From CAZLFQ01 sp964558975 (GTDB lineage: Bacteria > Pseudomonadota > Alphaproteobacteria > Rickettsiales > Midichloriaceae): DNA of 64,000 nucleotides. Below are positions 18,139 through 25,405 of this stretch, piece after piece. Every line of letters begins with the position of its first letter. The stretch's first letter is position 1. Below the pieces are notes generated by a model, which saw only the letters and a program-made list of their open reading frames with translations, did not search any database and had not been told where the DNA came from. Both the position numbers and the translations under genes were made by a program. The DNA lies in assembly GCA_964558975.1 (NCBI GenBank), contig CAZLFQ010000002.1, forward strand, positions 186,001 through 250,000, written 5' to 3'.

Positions 18139-18891
18139 ATGAAAAAAGTCTTATTGTTTCTACTGCTATTAATTGTTTCCTTAATTATAGGAGTCTATAG
18201 CTATCTAGATTTCATTGCTGAAAAAGCAATAGAGAAATATGGTCTTCAAGCTTTAGATGTTCCAGTAACTGTTGGTAAAATTAGCGTGAAGCTTCAAGAG
18301 GGAAAATTCACATTTAAGAACGTCAAGATTCAGAATCCACAAGGATTTAAGCATCAAAATGCTATAGAAATTGGCCAAATTTCATCTCAGGTAGATCTAC
18401 GGAGCATATTCGATAATGTGATTATAATTCATTCTATTGCTATAGAGCACCCAAATATATTTTATGAAATTGGTCCAAATGGCGATAATATAAAACAATT
18501 AAAGCAAAGTACTGCTACCAACAAAAGTGAGGCAGCAAGCAAACCTTCTGTAAAAACCTCAAAAGAATCTGAATCTAAGAAAGTTGTTATCCATAAATTA
18601 TTCATCAATAAAGCTAAGGTTAATGCTGTGGTTGAACATGTTACTGAAAAATCTTTAACACTCCCTGATATCTACATTCAAAATATTGGCAAAGATTCAA
18701 AAGGCGTGACAGTTGAAAACGCTACAGATCAAGTACTCCGAGAGCTAACCAAAGCAATCTCTAAGGTTAACATTCAATCATTGCTTAATGATCTAATCAA
18801 CATTCCAAACAATCTTGATGGTGTAAAGTCCCAAATACAAGATAAAGTTGATGGGATTAAAGATGATATAAACAAATTATTTAGTAAGTAG
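18139..18891 (+). CDS. AsmA-like membrane-anchored periplasmic protein
   Basis: 250 residues with an uncleaved or cleavable N-terminal hydrophobic helix (KKVLLFLLLLIVSLIIGVY) and a good ribosome site (GAGGAAGAG). After the helix comes an AsmA-type beta segment: VPVTVGKISVKLQEGKFTF, VKIQNPQGF and SQVDLRSIFDNVIIIHSIAIEHPNI. A Ser/Lys/Ala-rich linker lies at about 122-148, followed by a second beta-like stretch and a helical tail. Short AsmA relatives take part in outer-membrane lipid homeostasis. No flagellar role is known for such proteins, although it follows fliE by 24 bases. Family call is by pattern only. Confidence 0.65.
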   Translation: MKKVLLFLLLLIVSLIIGVYSYLDFIAEKAIEKYGLQALDVPVTVGKISVKLQEGKFTFKNVKIQNPQGFKHQNAIEIGQISSQVDLRSIFDNVIIIHSIAIEHPNIFYEIGPNGDNIKQLKQSTATNKSEAASKPSVKTSKESESKKVVIHKLFINKAKVNAVVEHVTEKSLTLPDIYIQNIGKDSKGVTVENATDQVLRELTKAISKVNIQSLLNDLINIPNNLDGVKSQIQDKVDGIKDDINKLFSK

Positions 18892-19875
18892 ATGTTTTTC
18901 GACCTAATCACCACGAATCTAGCTTCTCCTCCAATACTATTTTTTATATTAGGCATAGGAGCTGGTTTTATTAAGTCTGATCTAAACATACCCACAAGTA
19001 TTAGTAGGTATCTTGCTATATATCTAATGATGTCAATCGGCTTCAAAGGTGGCGTTGTAATTGCTAATGAACCACATTTTTCATTTAGCATTTTCTCTCT
19101 TTTGCTTGCAGGTGTTCTAGCAAGCTTTGCAATGCCTTTCGTTGCATATTTTTTGCTTCAAAAAACGACTCGTTTGGACAAAGTTACTTCAGCTGCAGTT
19201 GCTGCTCACTACGGCTCTATCAGCTTAGTTACCTTTGTTACAGCAACATCTTTTTTAAAAAAACTACAAATTGATTATGATGGGTACATTGTGGCTGTAC
19301 TTGCATTAATGGAAGCACCTGCAATATTATCTGGACTTTACATTGCCCATCGCGCCGCTCCCAAAACTTTAGAATATGGCAAAAAAGTTAATAGTAAGCT
19401 TGCAAGAGAGATTTTTACAAACGGAGCTATTCTGCTTCTGTTTGGTTCATTTATAATAGGGCTCGTCACTGGACAGAAAGGCTTTGACCAATTAGAAGGG
19501 TTTTTAATTACCCCATTTTATGGAATCCTAACACTGTTCTTACTAGATATGGGAATAGTGGTTTCTAAACAAATGCATGATGTTCCTAAACTAGAGTTTA
19601 AAGTTTTGCTATTTGCTATCTATATGCCAATGGTTGGTGGCTCTTTAGGTATTTTTGTTAGCTATTTGTTAGACTTAAGTATTGGCACAGGGTTATTGTT
19701 TAGTGTATTACTAGCGAGCGCTTCATATATAGCAGTTCCTGCCGCAATGCGACTAGCATTACCTGAAGCCAAAACGGCTATTTATTTACCTCTGTCACTT
19801 GCGATAACTTTCCCTTTTAATATTATTTTGGGAATTCCATTGTATCATGCAATATGTGAGAAATTACTTTCTTAA
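18892..19875 (+). CDS. SbtA-family sodium-dependent bicarbonate permease
   Basis: 327 residues with about ten membrane helices in two inverted halves. It resembles the cyanobacterial SbtA family (DUF897): an N-terminal SPPILFFILGIGAGFIKSDLNIP, LMMSIGFKGG, the first-half HYGSISLVTFVTA segment, and the second-half ASASYIAVPAAMRLALPEA. SbtA proteins are Na+/HCO3- symporters. The start directly follows the stop of the AsmA-like gene. A bicarbonate importer would make sense with the PEP carboxylase at 25.4 kb or acetyl-CoA carboxylase (birA is nearby), but that link is inference. No SbtB-type PII regulator is adjacent. Confidence 0.83.
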   Translation: MFFDLITTNLASPPILFFILGIGAGFIKSDLNIPTSISRYLAIYLMMSIGFKGGVVIANEPHFSFSIFSLLLAGVLASFAMPFVAYFLLQKTTRLDKVTSAAVAAHYGSISLVTFVTATSFLKKLQIDYDGYIVAVLALMEAPAILSGLYIAHRAAPKTLEYGKKVNSKLAREIFTNGAILLLFGSFIIGLVTGQKGFDQLEGFLITPFYGILTLFLLDMGIVVSKQMHDVPKLEFKVLLFAIYMPMVGGSLGIFVSYLLDLSIGTGLLFSVLLASASYIAVPAAMRLALPEAKTAIYLPLSLAITFPFNIILGIPLYHAICEKLLS

Positions 19876-19879
19876 AATT

Positions 19880-21043
19880 ATGCAGACTCCAAAATTAAGA
19901 AAAGTAAAATTTTTTTATGAACTTGAGTCGCTGAGAGGAATTGCAGCATTAATAGTAGTACTTTTCCATGTTCCATGGCTCAATCATTTTTATGATATTC
20001 CTATTATTCGGAATGGATACCTTATGGTTAATCTATTTTTTATATTGTCTGGGTTTGTAATCACCCATAATTATTATTACAAAGTCCAAAACCTTAGAGA
20101 TCTTTCAAAATTTCTTATCCTACGTATGGGCAGGTTATATCCCCTTCACTTGGTATTTCTTATTGTTTTCCTTGTGTATGAAGTAGCAAAGTATGCAGCT
20201 GTATCTTATTTAGGGTTTTCTAATTCAATACAACCTTTCTCCATAAATAGCTTTTCTAACTTTATTGCGAATCTGCTTCTAGTACATTCTTTTGGTTTTA
20301 CTGAAAGCAGTTTTAATGGGCCAAGCTGGAGTATAAGTGCGGAGTTCTATACTTATATAATCTTTGGCTTAATTCTTGTCTTAAGTACAAAAAGATTTTT
20401 TTTAAATGCACTTTTAATTGTTTTTGCTGCACTGAGTATTTTAAATTTTTCATCTTATACTTCTGGATTATTATTGTGCGTAACTGGCTTCTTCTTAGGC
20501 GTACTAACTTACTGGTCATACATAAAACTTTGCATGGTTCAAAACCACATGACGATTAATAAATTTACCTCTCTAACCTTAGCAATAACTTTTTGTTATC
20601 TTTTTCTTAAAACACCTTTTGAAAATGATATTCTTTCGTTTGCAATCTTCCCTTTTATGATTTTATTTATAGCATTATCTAATAATCATCTAGTTGTCAG
20701 AATCTTGAACTCTAGCTCATTACGATGGCTAGGGAAAATCTCATATTCAGTTTACATGTCTCACGCTGCAATTCTATGGGTTTTTACACAGGTACTGAAA
20801 GAATTATTAAAAACTCCTATCCAATACCTAAACGAAACAAACCTCATCATTCAAACTTCAAGTAGTACTGGAACAATATTGCTAGTATTAGCTATATCAA
20901 TTGTGCTGCTTGTTAGTAGATTTACTTATACTCATATAGAAGACTTCTTCCGTACAAAAACTAAGCTGTTCTTGCAAAGTAGAAAATACTTTACAAATTC
21001 GACTCAATCAAGTTCGTCACTCGGCTATCAAGAGGCGAAGTAG
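19880..21043 (+). CDS. Acyltransferase 3 (OafA/OatA-like) membrane protein
   Basis: About 387 residues and ten membrane helices. The start is taken at ATG 19880, just past the previous stop; an ATG at 19847 overlaps it. Acyltransferase-3 signatures are ELESLRGIAALIVVLFHVP (with the catalytic His), LMVNLFFILSGFVI, RMGRLYPLHL and GPSWSISAEFY. There is no C-terminal SGNH domain. Members O-acetylate surface polysaccharides, lipopolysaccharide or peptidoglycan; the target cannot be read. The 3' end overlaps the convergent glutathione peroxidase gene by 53 bases. Confidence 0.87.
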   Translation: MQTPKLRKVKFFYELESLRGIAALIVVLFHVPWLNHFYDIPIIRNGYLMVNLFFILSGFVITHNYYYKVQNLRDLSKFLILRMGRLYPLHLVFLIVFLVYEVAKYAAVSYLGFSNSIQPFSINSFSNFIANLLLVHSFGFTESSFNGPSWSISAEFYTYIIFGLILVLSTKRFFLNALLIVFAALSILNFSSYTSGLLLCVTGFFLGVLTYWSYIKLCMVQNHMTINKFTSLTLAITFCYLFLKTPFENDILSFAIFPFMILFIALSNNHLVVRILNSSSLRWLGKISYSVYMSHAAILWVFTQVLKELLKTPIQYLNETNLIIQTSSSTGTILLVLAISIVLLVSRFTYTHIEDFFRTKTKLFLQSRKYFTNSTQSSSSLGYQEAK

Positions 21044-21536
21044 GGGAAGCAAACCATTCTAAAATTTTACCATCTTTCCCTATCACATATTTGTGAAAGT
21101 TCCACTTAGGTCTACCAAAAACACTCATTTGTTCTGCTGCCCATTTATAAAATGGGTGAGCATTATCACCTTTTACATGAACTTTCGCCATTATAGGAAA
21201 CGTCACTTTAAAATTGCTTTCGCAGAACTGTTTTATTTCTACATTACTGCCGGGCTCTTGATCTCCAAAATCATTTGATGGAACAGCAATAATTACTAAT
21301 CCCTTATCTTTATAATCCTGCCATAACTGCTCAAGGCCTTCGTATTGAGATACAAAACCACACTTAGAAGCTGTATTTACCACCATCAGCATCTTTCCTT
21401 TAAAATTACTTAAAGGTAGATTTTTACCATCACTATCGATGAACTCGAAATCATAAGCTGTAAGTTCTTTCGCCATAACAGAGTTACCACCAAACAACAT
21501 TGTGAAAACTAAAATTAAATTTTTTATTACTGACAA
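20991..21536 (-). CDS. Periplasmic glutathione peroxidase
   Basis: About 181 residues. A TTG at 21536 lies eight bases after GAGGAG and is the likely start; a GTG three codons upstream is too close to that site. The N terminus is a Sec signal peptide (LILVFTMLFGGNSVMA before KEL), so it acts in the periplasm. The peroxidase core has NTASKCGFVSQY with Cys as the catalytic residue (no selenocysteine), then VPSNDFGDQEPG (Gln), and KWNFHKYVIGKDG (Trp, Asn). These four form the expected tetrad. It begins inside the last codons of nrdA, so the two are coupled, and it overlaps the convergent acyltransferase gene at its end. Confidence 0.92.
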   Translation of the reverse strand: MSVIKNLILVFTMLFGGNSVMAKELTAYDFEFIDSDGKNLPLSNFKGKMLMVVNTASKCGFVSQYEGLEQLWQDYKDKGLVIIAVPSNDFGDQEPGSNVEIKQFCESNFKVTFPIMAKVHVKGDNAHPFYKWAAEQMSVFGRPKWNFHKYVIGKDGKILEWFASPTSPLDSRVTNLIESNL

Positions 21537-23449
21537 GCTAAACACTCCTCATAATTGTTAGATGCTGGTTCGCTATTTGTGCTTGCTTGGTTAGCTGACA
21601 TTAATGGCGGCAAAGTAAGCTCAAGCTGTATAGCTGATTTTTCTGATCTACTCGACACTTTATCAGCGCGTTGAACGGATTTAGAGCGGCAATAATACAA
21701 GCTCTTCACACCTTTTTTCCACGCTGTGTAATGCAGCATATGCAAATCTCTCTTATGAATATCTGCAGGTATAAAGATATTAAGGGACTGCGCCTGATCA
21801 ATGTATGGTGTGCGATCAGCAGCTAAATCAATCACCCAGCGTTGATCTATTTCAAATGCTGTTTTGAACACATCTTTTTCTTCATTGGATAAGAAATCTA
21901 AGTGTTGCACAGATCCTTCATGCGTCATTATTGATGTCCATGTATCTTCATTATCAACTCCCTTGCTTTCAAGAAGCTTTTTCAAATTCTTATTACGAAC
22001 ATTAAATGACCCAGTCAAAGTTTTTTGGGTAAATGTATTAGCATTATATGGCTCAATTCCTGGCGAGGAATTGTTTGCGATAATTGAAATAGAAGCAGTT
22101 GGCGCAATTGCTGTTTTATTAGCAAATCTCTCCATTAAACCCACATCTTTTGCATCTGGGCATGGCCCTTTTTCTTCAGCTAGAACGCGAGACGCCTTAT
22201 TCACTTCTTCATGAATTTTTTTGAATATTTTGTTATTCCACGCTTTTGCCATTGCAGATTCAAAAGGCAACATTTTAGCTTGTAAAAAGGAATGGAAGCC
22301 CATTACACCCAAGCCTATGCTACGCTCTCTATATGCAGCATATGTTGCTCTAGACATTGAGTCTGGAGCTTTCTCAATGAAATCTTCTAGGACATTATCG
22401 AGGAATCTTAACGTATCTTCAATGAACTGCTCATCGTCTTTCCACTCATCATAAGTTTCTAAGTTAATAGATGACAAGCAACATACCGCTGTTCTTTCCT
22501 TGTTTAAGTGATCCGTACCTGTAGCTAACGTAATTTCACTACAAAGATTAGATGTTTTAATTGGCAAATTATTTTTCTTATAAATCTCTGGAGCAAGTTC
22601 ATTAACACGATCTATGAATAGCAAGTATGGCTCTCCTGTTTCAACCCTTGCAAGTAGTATTCTAATCCAAATATCACGCGCTTTTATAATAGAAACTGTT
22701 GAACCATCAGCTGGGCTTTTCATCTCCCAAGGATCATCATTCTCAACTGCACGCATAAAATCATCTGTAATTACAACGCCATGATGCAGATTTAAAGCAC
22801 GTCTATTTGGATCTCCACCAGTAGGTCTTCTAATTTCTACAAATTCTTCAATTTCGGGATGCCATACAGGCAAATAAACCGCTGAACTCCCTCTTCTCAA
22901 GCTGCCCTGAGATATAGCTAAAGTAAGTCTGTCTTGCACTCCGATAAACGGCACTATTCCTGACGTCTTACCGTTTCCTCTGACCTTTTCGCCTATAGAC
23001 CTAACATTACCCCAATAACTCCCGATACCGCCGCCTCGAGAAGCAAGCCATACATTTTCATTCCATATGTCCACGATACCTTCTAGAGAGTCTTTTGTTT
23101 CATTCAAGAAACAAGAGATTGGCATACCTCTGTCAGTTCCACCATTGCTCAGCACTGGTGTTGCAGGCATAAACCACATTTTGCTAATATAATCATATAG
23201 CCTTTGCGCATGCGCATCATTGTCTGAGTAGAAATGCGCAACCCTAGAAAACAACTGCTGGAATGTTTCACCTTTATATAGGTATCTATCAGCTAACACT
23301 GCTTTTCCAAAATCAGACAATAGATCATCGCGCGAGTTATCAATTATCACATTATTCTTGCGCGCAGCCTTGATTTTTTGGTTTTGATTTGATGCTTTTT
23401 TTACTTTAGACATCTTGCTTTTTTTCGCAGCAGAATTAACTCCTACCAT
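21527..23449 (-). CDS. nrdA: Class I ribonucleoside-diphosphate reductase, alpha subunit
   Basis: 640 residues. It makes deoxyribonucleotides with a separate NrdB radical subunit, which is not in this window. The catalytic triad NLCSE (Asn301, Cys303, Glu305), redox cysteines Cys113 (PISCFLNE) and Cys323/324 (AVCCLSSINLE), and the radical-transfer pair in SLYYCRS are present. The C-terminal thiol pair is CLAC at the very end. The N terminus is a Lys/Ser-rich lead of about 30 residues followed directly by the alpha-barrel domain, so the ATP-cone is missing and dATP overall-activity control should be absent. AGGGAG precedes the start. Two NrdR-like boxes lie upstream. Confidence 0.94.
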   Translation of the reverse strand: MVGVNSAAKKSKMSKVKKASNQNQKIKAARKNNVIIDNSRDDLLSDFGKAVLADRYLYKGETFQQLFSRVAHFYSDNDAHAQRLYDYISKMWFMPATPVLSNGGTDRGMPISCFLNETKDSLEGIVDIWNENVWLASRGGGIGSYWGNVRSIGEKVRGNGKTSGIVPFIGVQDRLTLAISQGSLRRGSSAVYLPVWHPEIEEFVEIRRPTGGDPNRRALNLHHGVVITDDFMRAVENDDPWEMKSPADGSTVSIIKARDIWIRILLARVETGEPYLLFIDRVNELAPEIYKKNNLPIKTSNLCSEITLATGTDHLNKERTAVCCLSSINLETYDEWKDDEQFIEDTLRFLDNVLEDFIEKAPDSMSRATYAAYRERSIGLGVMGFHSFLQAKMLPFESAMAKAWNNKIFKKIHEEVNKASRVLAEEKGPCPDAKDVGLMERFANKTAIAPTASISIIANNSSPGIEPYNANTFTQKTLTGSFNVRNKNLKKLLESKGVDNEDTWTSIMTHEGSVQHLDFLSNEEKDVFKTAFEIDQRWVIDLAADRTPYIDQAQSLNIFIPADIHKRDLHMLHYTAWKKGVKSLYYCRSKSVQRADKVSSRSEKSAIQLELTLPPLMSANQASTNSEPASNNYEECLACQ

Positions 23450-23482
23450 TTGAACTCCCTCACAGAATTAGTGCAGTTTTTA

Positions 23483-23540
23483 ATACTATATATAGTGGTT
23501 ATATTTGCAATATGATTTATTTCTATACTACATATAGTTT
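23483..23540 (-). promoter_or_regulatory. Paired NrdR-box-like operator upstream of nrdA
   Basis: Two palindromes lie 34 and 76 bases before the nrdA start. Box A (23485-23496) is ACTATATATAGT, a perfect palindrome inside TACTATATATAGTGG. Box B (23527-23538) is ACTACATATAGT. Both fit the known NrdR box (roughly ACACTATATATAGTGT). Their centres are 42 bases apart, four helical turns, so both face the same side. NrdR is the general ATP/dATP-sensing repressor of nrd genes. Its gene is not in the window. Confidence 0.72.
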
Positions 23541-23736
23541 TCAATTGACATCAGCGCAGCATAGACTGTGCCAAAATCTTCTAACAGTATTCAGTATTAT
23601 TTTTATGAATTGCTGACATTAGAACTACAGTCTAAATCATATAAGAAGTAATAGCAAAAATATTACTACACTTTTACACAACTTTTTTGCTTAAATTAAT
23701 ATAGAATAGATTAAAGAGTACGTTAGGAACTTTGAA

Positions 23737-24108
23737 CTAATCTAGAAACAATAGGATTGCATATAGGACTGCCGCACAAGCTGTTGAAGCTACAATCAAT
23801 TTCTTAGATGGAAGGAATTCTTTATCTGAAATCAGATTTTTACTAGCAATAGCTGCAAGTTTATAATCTTGAGATCTAATTCTTTCTGTATACTCTTTTG
23901 GATCTAAGCCCAGCAATATTGCATAATGCTTTATATAACCAAGTATATAAGCCTCAAATGGAATTAAATGCACATCCCCATTTTCGATTCCTTGGATATA
24001 AGCTTTTCTAATTTTGAGCTCCTTAGACACCTGAGACAGGGTCAGCTTCCCAGCTTTGCGACGCTTTTGCAATTCCATACCGACTTCAATTAAAGCCTGT
24101 TTGTCCAT
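23737..24108 (-). CDS. RodZ-like protein: helix-turn-helix plus single membrane helix
   Basis: 123 residues. A Cro/C1-type helix-turn-helix (about 5-75: LTLSQVSKELKIRKAYIQGIENGD) matches the N terminus of RodZ, including the IPFEAYILGYIKHYA segment. A basic linker leads to one membrane helix at the extreme C terminus (LIVASTACAAVLYAILLFL). The periplasmic domain of full RodZ is absent, so this is a minimal form. RodZ links MreB filaments to the membrane. It starts one base after the ratA stop codon, so it is cotranscribed with ratA and ygfZ. Confidence 0.8.
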   Translation of the reverse strand: MDKQALIEVGMELQKRRKAGKLTLSQVSKELKIRKAYIQGIENGDVHLIPFEAYILGYIKHYAILLGLDPKEYTERIRSQDYKLAAIASKNLISDKEFLPSKKLIVASTACAAVLYAILLFLD

Positions 24109-24555
24109 CTATTTCCCAAAAAGATCTTTTGCCCTCACCTCAAAAGATTCAACCATCTTCTGACATGCCTTATTAAACAGTAGACCGATTAATTTCTGAA
24201 GTAAAGCTGATTTAAATTCAAAATCTATGTAAAACTCGATTAAAGTTCCACCATTCTTCAAAGTTTTAAACTTCCAATTATTATTTAAGTGTTTAAAAGG
24301 ACCTGAAATTAAACTAACCTCAACAGCAGCCTTACCCCTATTAGGCGGGGTTAAAGTTACTTGCGATCTATAATGCTCTGTGAACGCTTTAAAAGATATA
24401 ATTAAGTCAGCAACTATGTAATGATCTGTTTCTTCTAATACTCTAGCAGCACTACACCAAGGTAGAAATTCTGGGTATTGTTCAATATCAACTACTAATT
24501 GATATAGCTGATCAATAGAATATTTAGATTCATAAGTATAATTATATTCCGTCAT
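24109..24555 (-). CDS. ratA: RatA/COQ10-type START-domain protein
   Basis: 148 residues of the SRPBCC fold, covering the full-length family. Signatures are YSIDQLYQLVVDIEQYPEFLPWCSAARV, FTEHYRSQVTL and the final helix LLQKLIGLLFNKACQKMVESFEVRA. In E. coli RatA was described as blocking 70S assembly. In alphaproteobacteria and mitochondria the family is COQ10, a ubiquinone-binding protein for respiration, and this is the more likely role here. It overlaps the end of ygfZ by 14 bases. Confidence 0.9.
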   Translation of the reverse strand: MTEYNYTYESKYSIDQLYQLVVDIEQYPEFLPWCSAARVLEETDHYIVADLIISFKAFTEHYRSQVTLTPPNRGKAAVEVSLISGPFKHLNNNWKFKTLKNGGTLIEFYIDFEFKSALLQKLIGLLFNKACQKMVESFEVRAKDLFGK

Positions 24556-25333
24556 TAAAAATCAAAACCTCTGTTGCATCTGAGTAAAACTTGGAATTCG
24601 CACCAATATGTTTCTCATAATCTTCAATATTGAGCAAGCATAATCCAAAATTGCCCTCCATTCCTAAAGCCACGCCAATTTTTTCACCGTTAGCAAGAAT
24701 TTCGTTTCCAGACTTTACAAATTCGCCAGCTTCAAAACGATACAGTCTTTTTCTAACCACACCTCTATAATTTGTGCGAGCAGTAACTTCTTGGCCAACA
24801 TAACAACCCTTTTTATAGTCTACTGCATTCAGATTATTCGCCCCGTATTCCAGTGGGAAACTTTTATTATAGAAAAAATCTTTTTCCGCATCAGGGATTA
24901 GTTTTTTAATTCTGAACTTATCATATTCCATGATTTCAGTATCTACAGCACACCCTTCAAAAGATATAGCTCTATATCCCATTTCAGCACTCCTTGGATC
25001 TATAAAAAAACCTTTTAACGGCTTATCACTTGCAAACACTTTATGGGTCGATGACAAGTCAACAATCTCAATTTCTTGTCTTAATTTATATAGATTTAGC
25101 TTTGAAATTATTTCTGTTAAGTACTTTTTTGGGCAGTCTACCAAGAAACCCTCATCAATTTTAATAATGAAAAAATCGTATAAAAACCTACCCTGCGGAC
25201 TCAAAAGCATCGCATATAAAAATGAGTCATTTGCGCATTTATTAACATCATTACTAACTAAACCTTGAAGAAATGCACTCGCATCTCTTCCTATAATTTT
25301 AATTACAGACCTATTATTCAACTCGCACAACAT
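24542..25333 (-). CDS. ygfZ: YgfZ/GcvT folate-binding protein (iron-sulfur cluster maintenance)
   Basis: 263 residues. The defining motif KGCYVGQEVTARTNYRG (175-191) includes the conserved Cys used with tetrahydrofolate in repair or assembly of some Fe-S enzymes such as MiaB. The N terminus (FLQGLVSNDV) and SPQGRFLYDF also match. It is the first gene of ygfZ-ratA-rodZ-like, divergent from ppc across a 72-base spacer. A folate-dependent MiaB is encoded at 39.7 kb, consistent with the family role. Confidence 0.9.
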   Translation of the reverse strand: MLCELNNRSVIKIIGRDASAFLQGLVSNDVNKCANDSFLYAMLLSPQGRFLYDFFIIKIDEGFLVDCPKKYLTEIISKLNLYKLRQEIEIVDLSSTHKVFASDKPLKGFFIDPRSAEMGYRAISFEGCAVDTEIMEYDKFRIKKLIPDAEKDFFYNKSFPLEYGANNLNAVDYKKGCYVGQEVTARTNYRGVVRKRLYRFEAGEFVKSGNEILANGEKIGVALGMEGNFGLCLLNIEDYEKHIGANSKFYSDATEVLIFNDGI

Positions 25334-25405
25334 TACTACACCTTTGTGGTTTACTTTTTTCCAGATAAATTATAGCTTAAAAATGGTCAAAATATCTAGA
25401 GCATA

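Noticed and set aside
23653..23691. AGCAAAAA/TTTTTGCT inverted repeat as a terminator downstream of the rodZ-like gene
   Set aside because: The stem is almost all A-T with a loop of more than 20 bases, so it is not a credible hairpin. It lies in the nrdA upstream region.
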